This document shows positions 31,699 to 37,145 of a stretch of 37,145 nt of DNA, one piece after another. The stretch is from Candidatus Coatesiibacteriota bacterium (GTDB lineage Bacteria > RBG-13-66-14 > B26-G2 > WVWN01 > G020348885), in contig CP070755.1 of NCBI GenBank assembly GCA_020348885.1, positions 1,067,568 to 1,104,712 on the forward strand, read 5' to 3'. The translations under genes were made by a program, and so were the position numbers. Under the pieces are notes generated by a model. The model saw nothing but the letters and a program-made list of their open reading frames with translations, ran no database searches and was not told where the DNA came from. The stretch's first letter is position 1. Each line of letters opens with the position of its first letter.

Positions 31699-32481
31699 TT
31701 ATATCACCCCCCACCCAAACCCCACCAAAACCTCCACGAAGAAATCGTTGTAAGTCTTGTGGACCGGCGTGTCGAAGACGTACTCGTGGGAGTAGTACGG
31801 GTCGTATCCGTACTCCTCATGTATCTCTATAGAATAATCCCCCCCGTTCAGCACCCAGTGGGCCCGGGACCCGACGTCAAGAAACGTCCTCCCCGACAGC
31901 GGTATCTCGAGTCCGCCGCCGAAATATAACCCGAGGCTACTCACGCCCATCGTTTTATCCAGAGTATAGACGTCCGAGTAAACGAAACCAGAGCGGCCGG
32001 TCCCGGATGCGTACAGTTCCAGCGTCTGGAAGTAACAACCGGCGCCGCCGCCGAAGTACGCGCCTACGCTTCCGAACCCGCGTTTGAAGTTCGCCCCCAA
32101 AGAGAAAACGCCTATACCCGTTCTTATCTCCTTTACGTCCTCGCTCGCGGGCGCGCCGCCGCTGCGCGCGAAGTGGTAAGTAAACCCGGTCTCGATATCG
32201 AGCCACGGCTCGACGCCGAACCCGACCTTCCCCCCTATGCCCGGCGAGATACCGGCGTTCGTGCCGTTCAACGTGAAACCCATAATATCTACAAAGTCAT
32301 GGGGTCCGTACGGATTATCCTCTATCAGAAAGTCGAAATGCCCGGCCTCGGACGAACCGAGGCCGCCCAGGGGGACCGCTCCGGCGCCGTATATGGTCAC
32401 GCTCAAGGACGCGGCGAACGCAGGCGTCGCAGATAACGATAAAAAAATAACTAAGATTTTCGCTCTGTTCTTTATATACAT
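31699..32481 (-). CDS. Outer-membrane beta-barrel-like protein
   Basis: 260 residues with a signal peptide (about 1-23, cleavage after AFA). The mature part alternates Gly/aromatic beta strands (GAGAVPLGGLGSSEAGHF, PGIGGKVGFGVEPWLDIETGFTYHF, GVFSLGANFKRGFGSVGAYFGGGAGCYF, SLGLYFGGGLEIPL, FFVEVLVGFGWGVI), with an even number of likely strands and a hydrophobic C-terminal strand, as in small eight-to-ten-stranded OmpW/OmpA-type barrels. GGAGGT is eight bases before the start. The precise family is not identifiable. A stem-loop (32515-32537) sits upstream. Confidence 0.78.
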   Translation of the reverse strand: MYIKNRAKILVIFLSLSATPAFAASLSVTIYGAGAVPLGGLGSSEAGHFDFLIEDNPYGPHDFVDIMGFTLNGTNAGISPGIGGKVGFGVEPWLDIETGFTYHFARSGGAPASEDVKEIRTGIGVFSLGANFKRGFGSVGAYFGGGAGCYFQTLELYASGTGRSGFVYSDVYTLDKTMGVSSLGLYFGGGLEIPLSGRTFLDVGSRAHWVLNGGDYSIEIHEEYGYDPYYSHEYVFDTPVHKTYNDFFVEVLVGFGWGVI

Positions 32482-32514
32482 CAGACCGACCTCCGTTCCC
32501 CTTAAGTAGAAACA

Positions 32515-32537
32515 GACGTGCGTTTGTTACGCACGTC
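32515..32537 (-). other. Perfect 9-bp stem-loop upstream of the barrel gene
   Basis: GACGTGCGT-TTGTT-ACGCACGTC. On the minus strand it is followed by TGTTTCT, a weak T-run, so it may terminate the 32655-33032 transcript or structure the barrel-gene leader. Confidence 0.45.
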
Positions 32538-32654
32538 CTCGCGTTACTTGAACTACCCGGCATTTCTTACGTAAAAATTAACCGGAACCCCACTGCGCAC
32601 GGTTGCGCCGCGGAACTCCAGTATTTCAATATAATTACGAACGGATGATGGCGT

Positions 32655-33032
32655 TTATTTTCGCTTAAACAGGAAACTGGCCAGAAGCGCGAAACCTATA
32701 AGCAACAGTACTAACGGCCAAGTTAACTTCTGGCTCACGGGAGCCAAGCCGCCTAAGCCGATGAGTATTAAAACTCCCGCCCAAACGTAGTCGCCGACCT
32801 TAGGACGCGCGTACCTAACCGAAAATTCGCGCCAGAGCGCCCCCAAAAGACCGTACAATCCGGCTCCGAAGAAAACCCAACTCCAGGCGCCGGCGTAACC
32901 GATTTGCGGTAGGTAACCCATACTTTCAGCCATAAAGACCAGGCCAGCCCAGATTAACACGCCCGCCCAGTATATATCGTGTAAATGTCCTTGTTTCCTA
33001 CGTCGGTCCGTCGTTTCCGGTTCCGCGTTCAT
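32655..33032 (-). CDS. Four-helix membrane protein (DUF5668/LiaI-like)
   Basis: 125 residues. Four hydrophobic segments at about 21-37, 46-65, 81-97 and 103-121 with an internal repeat: YWAGVLIWAGLVF and YVWAGVLILIGLGGL. The chain ends FLFKRK. This arrangement resembles the small LiaI/LiaF-type transmembrane domains often placed near envelope-stress systems, though no such system is adjacent. The start has AAAGGGG about 11 bases upstream. Function unknown. Confidence 0.72.
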   Translation of the reverse strand: MNAEPETTDRRRKQGHLHDIYWAGVLIWAGLVFMAESMGYLPQIGYAGAWSWVFFGAGLYGLLGALWREFSVRYARPKVGDYVWAGVLILIGLGGLAPVSQKLTWPLVLLLIGFALLASFLFKRK

Positions 33033-33205
33033 ATAAACGTCATCCCCTTTCGTTCATTCGTTTTGATAGCGTTCCCCGTCCCCATACGTATCAACAAAGC
33101 TAAACCCCGACAGCGCAACATAATAACCGCGATGTCCCGGTGGCAGCAAGCAAAAAAGCTTACGGTAAACGGTTCATTAAACCTTCGGAGCGACTCCCCC
33201 CGCAT

Positions 33206-33805
33206 TTATTCAGCCAAGCTCCGCCACATATAAAGAGTAGCGGCGGTGCAGTACGGCTCCCACGATTCCCGAAGAGCGTCCATTTCGCCCGACGGCGAGA
33301 AGTCTTCTATCCCGTAGTTTTTCGTGATAGCATTCCTGAACCCCATATCGTCGATGGGAAAGACGTTGGGGCGGCCGAGTTGAAATATCAGAAACATCTC
33401 GGCGGTCCACGTGCCGATCCCCTTCACTTGAGTAAGATGCTCGATAACCTCTTCGTCGCTCATCTCCGGGAACTTCTCGGGGGTAATCGTACCTTCGCTG
33501 AACTTTTGCGATAGATCCTTGAGGTAACCGCTTTTTTGTTTCGAAACCCCGGCCTCGCGCAGCCGTTCGCCGGGCGTTTCCAAGATGTCGCCAGGCGCGG
33601 GGAACTCCTTACCGGCGTATATCGCCTTGAAACGCTCGAGTATCGTCCCCGCGGCTTTCCCGGAAAGCTGCTGGTAGATGATGGCCTCGGCCAGGGACCT
33701 AAAAGCGTCGCCTTCCGGCTCCAGTTCGAGCGGCCCCACCGTCTCGATTATTTCGCGCAGTACCGGGTCCTTCGCTTTGAGCGCTTCGGTAGCTTCCTCG
33801 AACAT
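33206..33805 (-). CDS. DNA-3-methyladenine glycosylase II-type (AlkA-like HhH-GPD) enzyme
   Basis: 199 residues. Base-excision glycosylase removing alkylated purines. Visible are AIIYQQLSGKAAGTILERF (about 41-60), the helix-hairpin-helix VKGIGTWTAEMFLIF (about 127-141) and the catalytic Asp in FPIDDMGFRNAI (Asp153). The N-terminal extra domain of E. coli AlkA is absent, as in the compact Mag/AlkA-like forms. No Fe-S Cys cluster at the C-terminus, which excludes the Nth/MutY branch. TTGACA lies upstream at about 33854-33859 on the minus strand with only an ill-spaced -10. Confidence 0.92.
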   Translation of the reverse strand: MFEEATEALKAKDPVLREIIETVGPLELEPEGDAFRSLAEAIIYQQLSGKAAGTILERFKAIYAGKEFPAPGDILETPGERLREAGVSKQKSGYLKDLSQKFSEGTITPEKFPEMSDEEVIEHLTQVKGIGTWTAEMFLIFQLGRPNVFPIDDMGFRNAITKNYGIEDFSPSGEMDALRESWEPYCTAATLYMWRSLAE

Positions 33806-33892
33806 AGGTACAGCCTTATCCGAACGTTAACTAGAGGTTATAGAGAAAACCTTACTTGTCAACCCGGCTACATTAGTTTAAGTATAATAGGC

Positions 33893-34921
33893 TCAGTATA
33901 AATCTTCATACCCCGGAGGGATATACGCGGCTTCTTCGGCCGCGCGGCGTACCAGCGCGGGTAAGTCCTCCTCGTTCGACGCCGACTCGTTACTCAATAC
34001 CGACGCTGGATCAGCTTCGATCCTGGCGAGAATATCCTGATACAGACCGATAATCAAAGCCAGGATGAACCGGCAGTCCGGTTCCATAGCGGGGAAGCGG
34101 GAGCGGGCCCTCGAAACGCCAGCTCGTTCAAAGCGACGAGCCCTTTGGACCACCGACGTGACCAGCTCGTCCCAGAGCCGGTCGGACGACCCCGACCGGA
34201 CCAGCGAGCGGAACTCGTCCTCGGATAACCCCGCGTCGGCAAGGTCGGACGCGGGGATGTAGATTCGACCCGTCTCGCCTATCTGCAGGTCTTTCACGAC
34301 GTCCCTCAGGATGTGGGCTAGGTAAGCGAATATTCCGAGTTCCCGACCACAGGACACGCAATCAAACCCGTCCCCCGATTCCGCCACTTCGTAACGTACG
34401 TTCCCTTCGCTCGTCCCGTCTACCGGCTGTGCGCACAGCAAGTAAATATATATCGTAGTCGGTGCCGCCGTCGCGCCTTCCGCGTATTCCAGAAAGCTGT
34501 CCCACGTCTCGAACCGGTCGTACCGAAGGTCGTAACGCATCGCGGAGATGAAATTCGACCAGGTCGAACGAGGAACCGGAAAGGCCGCCAGGGCGGATGC
34601 CAGCGCAATGTCCGACGGTTCCGGCCCGGGATTCCCCGCGTAGGCGGCTTCAATCCTGCCCTGCCAACGCTCCAGTTCTTCTTCCATCCGGGCACGCTCG
34701 CCGGCGGAAAGGGCGCCGACGTTTGGTACGTCGTCGACGAGGTCGTCGATTACGCGCATCACCGAGTACATCGCCGTAAAGGCCTCATACCGGCACCGGT
34801 CGCGGATGAACTGGCTGACTACGTAGAGGTTCGAACGGTCTTTCGCTGCGATCTCCTCGCAGGTTCGCAGCGCTTCATCAAAAGTCCCCTCGTTACCCGG
34901 AAGAGGTACCAAGCCCGCCAT
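33893..34921 (-). CDS. Squalene/phytoene synthase family protein
   Basis: 342 residues of the trans-isoprenyl diphosphate synthase head-to-head group. The first aspartate motif is VIDDLVDD (Asp59, 60, 63, 64) and the second is LRDVVKD (Asp207, Asp211), both in the expected helices; YEAFTAMYSVMRVIDD is characteristic. Members condense two prenyl diphosphates to squalene- or phytoene-type products for hopanoids or carotenoids; the product cannot be told. A CVSCGRELG segment (Cys188, Cys191) just before the second motif is unusual. No cyclase or desaturase is nearby. Confidence 0.87.
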   Translation of the reverse strand: MAGLVPLPGNEGTFDEALRTCEEIAAKDRSNLYVVSQFIRDRCRYEAFTAMYSVMRVIDDLVDDVPNVGALSAGERARMEEELERWQGRIEAAYAGNPGPEPSDIALASALAAFPVPRSTWSNFISAMRYDLRYDRFETWDSFLEYAEGATAAPTTIYIYLLCAQPVDGTSEGNVRYEVAESGDGFDCVSCGRELGIFAYLAHILRDVVKDLQIGETGRIYIPASDLADAGLSEDEFRSLVRSGSSDRLWDELVTSVVQRARRFERAGVSRARSRFPAMEPDCRFILALIIGLYQDILARIEADPASVLSNESASNEEDLPALVRRAAEEAAYIPPGYEDLY

Positions 34922-35118
34922 AAACGGCTCCCGTTTACAATAAACAGGTTATACGCTTTCCAAACGTCTCTTCGCTAGATACAAACTTAGACGGCCGATT
35001 AGCCGCCCACACCCGGATGACCGACGGGCACCCGCCAAGGAAAAACCGAAAAGAAACCCGCCTACGATAATAAATACCATCACGTTAAACGACGCTACGA
35101 AACAAACTCGTCCGTCGT

Positions 35119-36708
35119 TTAAGCCTTCGGCGCGACCGCCCGTACTTCCTCGCTCGCCATGTCTTCGTAAGCTTTAAAGTTCTCAACGAACATCGCCGCG
35201 AGCTCTTTGGCCTTCGCGTCGTACGCGTCCTTGTCGTCCCAAGTGTTCTTGGGCGTTAATACATCTTTCGGTACGTCCGGGCATTCGTCCGGTACCAGCA
35301 CATTGAAGACCGGGTCCGGCGTGAACTCCACTTTGTCCAGATTCCCTTCGAGAGCCGCCGTTAGAAGCGCGCGTGTGATGTCGATACGCATCCGCGAGCC
35401 CACTCCGTACGGCCCGCCGGACCAACCTGTGTTGACCAGCCAGCAGTTCGTATCGTGTTTAACCAGCCGTTCGCCCAGCATCTCGGCGTAGACCGTCGGG
35501 TGCCGCGGCATAAAGGGCGCGCCGAAGCAAGTGCTGAACGTGGCCTGGGGCTCGTCTATCCCCGCCTCGGTCCCGGCCAGCTTCGCCGTGTAGCCCGAGA
35601 GGAAGTGGTACATCGCGAGTTCCTTCGTCAGTTTCGCGATGGGCGGTAGTATCCCGAACGCGTCGGCGGCCAGAAAGAAGACGTTCCGCGGGTGGTCGCC
35701 AACCCCCTCGACAATGCAGCGAGGGATGTACTCGACCGGATACGTCGCCCGCGTGTTCTCGGTGATGTCGTCTGCGGCGTAGTCTATCTCCCGGGTCGCC
35801 TCGTCAACGATTACGTTCTCCAGGACTGAACCGAACCTGATGGCGTCGTATATCTGGGGTTCCAGTTCCGGGTCCAGGTTTATGACCTTCGCGTAGCAAC
35901 CGCCTTCGAAGTTGAAGATACCGTCGTCGGACCAGCCGGTTTGGTCGTCGCCTATAAGCCGACGATTCGGGTCGGCTGAAAGGGTTGTCTTGCCGGTACC
36001 GGACAGGCCGAAGAAAAGGGCCGAATCGCCGTCGGCGCCTACGTTGGCGGAACAGTGCATCGGGCATACGCTTTTGGTCGGTAAGATGAAGTTCATTATG
36101 GTGAAGATGGACTTCTTTATCTCGCCGGCGTATCCGGAGCCGATGATGACAACGCGCTTCCCCGCTATGTCCAATCCGACGAAGACCCCCGAGCGTAAAT
36201 CCCGTTTCTCGTAGTCGGTTACCATCAGGTCCGACGCGTCGAAGACCGTATATGCGTCGTCCGGCTCGAAAGCGGCGAGCTTCTCGGGGGACGGGCGCCT
36301 GAACAACGTCTGTCCGAATAGCCCGTGCCACGCCTTGTCCGAGACGACGCGGACGGGAAGCTCGTAGCGTTCATCGGCGCCGGAGTGCCCGTCGAAGACA
36401 TATAGGTCCCGATCCTTCTGGTATTCAACCGCCAGAGCCCACATATCGTCAAATGTCTCCTGCGTCGTGGGAACGTTGACCGGGCCCCACCAGATATCGC
36501 CTTCGGTGGTCGGTTCTTTGACGGTATAGCGGTCGTTAGGCGAACGACCGGTCCGCTCGCCGGTCCGGGTGACGAGCGCGCCGTTGGCGGCCAGGAAACC
36601 CTCGCCGGCGGCCAAAGCGCGTTCCATTAGCACCGCTACGGGAAGATTACGGTAGATTTCTCCGGACGTTTTGATTCCCCTCTTCTCGAGTTCGTAGGTA
36701 TCGGCCAT
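35119..36708 (-). CDS. pckA: Phosphoenolpyruvate carboxykinase (ATP)
   Basis: 529 residues from ATG at 36708; a TTG two codons earlier is the alternative, but AAAGGGG is then too close. Converts oxaloacetate and ATP to PEP, CO2 and ADP for gluconeogenesis. The kinase-1a P-loop GLSGTGKTTLS lies at about 232-242, followed by the metal-binding DPNRRLIGDDQTGW. RSPNDRY near the N-terminus is a substrate-binding segment, and MHCSANVGADGDSALFFG and GWSGGPYGVGSRM are ATP-type signatures. Length fits the ATP-dependent rather than GTP-dependent class. Confidence 0.97.
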   Translation of the reverse strand: MADTYELEKRGIKTSGEIYRNLPVAVLMERALAAGEGFLAANGALVTRTGERTGRSPNDRYTVKEPTTEGDIWWGPVNVPTTQETFDDMWALAVEYQKDRDLYVFDGHSGADERYELPVRVVSDKAWHGLFGQTLFRRPSPEKLAAFEPDDAYTVFDASDLMVTDYEKRDLRSGVFVGLDIAGKRVVIIGSGYAGEIKKSIFTIMNFILPTKSVCPMHCSANVGADGDSALFFGLSGTGKTTLSADPNRRLIGDDQTGWSDDGIFNFEGGCYAKVINLDPELEPQIYDAIRFGSVLENVIVDEATREIDYAADDITENTRATYPVEYIPRCIVEGVGDHPRNVFFLAADAFGILPPIAKLTKELAMYHFLSGYTAKLAGTEAGIDEPQATFSTCFGAPFMPRHPTVYAEMLGERLVKHDTNCWLVNTGWSGGPYGVGSRMRIDITRALLTAALEGNLDKVEFTPDPVFNVLVPDECPDVPKDVLTPKNTWDDKDAYDAKAKELAAMFVENFKAYEDMASEEVRAVAPKA

Positions 36709-36839
36709 TATCAAAACCCCTTTACTGTCGTTGGGAAAGACCTATATGACTTTTATAATTATGAACACTATAACTTACCTATGCGACCCTCGCAAACCGA
36801 AAAGCGACCGGCCGGAAGTAAACGTATCGACCGACACCG

Positions 36840-37145
36840 CTATGCGTCTAAGACGTGCGTACCCTTTTTCAACGACCTAAGTACGACCCAGATTATAGAC
36901 GCCGTACAAAGCGCGATTATCCAGGGTAAATCTAATTCGAACCTGTGCTCCGTTAACAACCCTTCCAGTATCTCCAAAAACACGTACGCCAGGACGATAT
37001 TGATGAATACGTTGTTCTCGTTGGATAATACGTTTCGAACCGAGAAGCGAACAACCGGTCTCTCATTACCTTTTAGCCAGGGGATGAACGCAGGTGTATG
37101 CGCGGCCCTGCTTTCCCAGGTCTTCCCGAACTTTTCCCGCAAGAA
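36840..37145 (-). CDS. Hypothetical membrane protein, truncated by the window end
   Basis: At least 100 residues, with the frame open to the window edge; a TTG at 37142 is not a convincing start. Two hydrophobic segments are visible (NNVFINIVLAYVFLEILEG and LPWIIALCTASIIWVVLRS), followed by a short basic end (LKKGTHVLDA). No family recognised. The 131 bases between its stop and pckA contain only AT-rich sequence that may hold the pckA promoter (no convincing -35/-10 pair seen). Confidence 0.6.
   Translation of the reverse strand, partial: FLREKFGKTWESRAAHTPAFIPWLKGNERPVVRFSVRNVLSNENNVFINIVLAYVFLEILEGLLTEHRFELDLPWIIALCTASIIWVVLRSLKKGTHVLDA

Noticed and set aside
33838-33870. Promoter for the AlkA-like gene from TTGACA at about 33854-33859 (minus strand)
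   Set aside because: The only good -10 (TATAAC) is 14 bases away, too short; alternatives are weak.

Overview
The window reads as chromosomal DNA from an uncultured, diderm, moderately GC-rich bacterium. Diderm signs are an outer-membrane barrel-like protein (31699-32481), a lipoprotein-type signal (26481-28502) and two exported proteins ending in type IX / FlgD-like C-terminal domains. Together with the many 'MRN-LL' signal peptides, acidic Ig-rich secreted proteins and consensus sigma-70 promoters, this suggests a candidate phylum of the FCB/WOR-3/Coatesbacteria kind. That placement is inference; no 16S gene is present.

Layout. 1-1000: end of a HExxH protein and tRNA-Val. 1051-7236: apparent operon of an MscS channel with a cyclic-nucleotide domain, accD, and two tandem membrane sulfatase-fold proteins with Thr at the nucleophile position. 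7347-8281: two VOC paralogues flanking a remnant of a third sulfatase gene, the trace of a duplicated sulfatase-VOC unit. 8386-12694 (minus): LOG-like protein, acylphosphatase, C25-like peptidase, sigma-70 factor, apt. 12788-22562: a family of exported mosaic proteins (four intact genes, two remnants), interrupted by a TPR protein, a flavin reductase-like protein, a V4R-like protein, an AsnRS-like enzyme behind a structured leader, and a small Cys/His/Met-rich membrane protein. 22786-26360: membrane protein, tRNA-Pro, an exported protein with a type IX-like end, and a six-bladed propeller protein. 26481-29682: lipoprotein and secreted protein. 29786-31692: CutA-like protein, SAM hydroxide adenosyltransferase, TPR-like protein. 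31699-37145 (minus): barrel, membrane protein, AlkA-like glycosylase, squalene/phytoene synthase-like protein, ATP-type PEP carboxykinase, partial membrane protein.

Main observation: four mosaic proteins end in near-identical tails of the form ASLGEIKAGYH (one is ASLGTIKAGYH), two decayed copies keep it, and an unrelated beta-propeller protein ends in ASLGEIKATFK. A short tail on unrelated exported proteins, beside proteins with type IX-like ends, suggests a second C-terminal sorting or anchoring signal. The mosaic genes share Ig blocks and tail but differ in N-terminal domain, and each has its own consensus promoter and a near-identical terminator, as in a module-shuffling surface-protein family.
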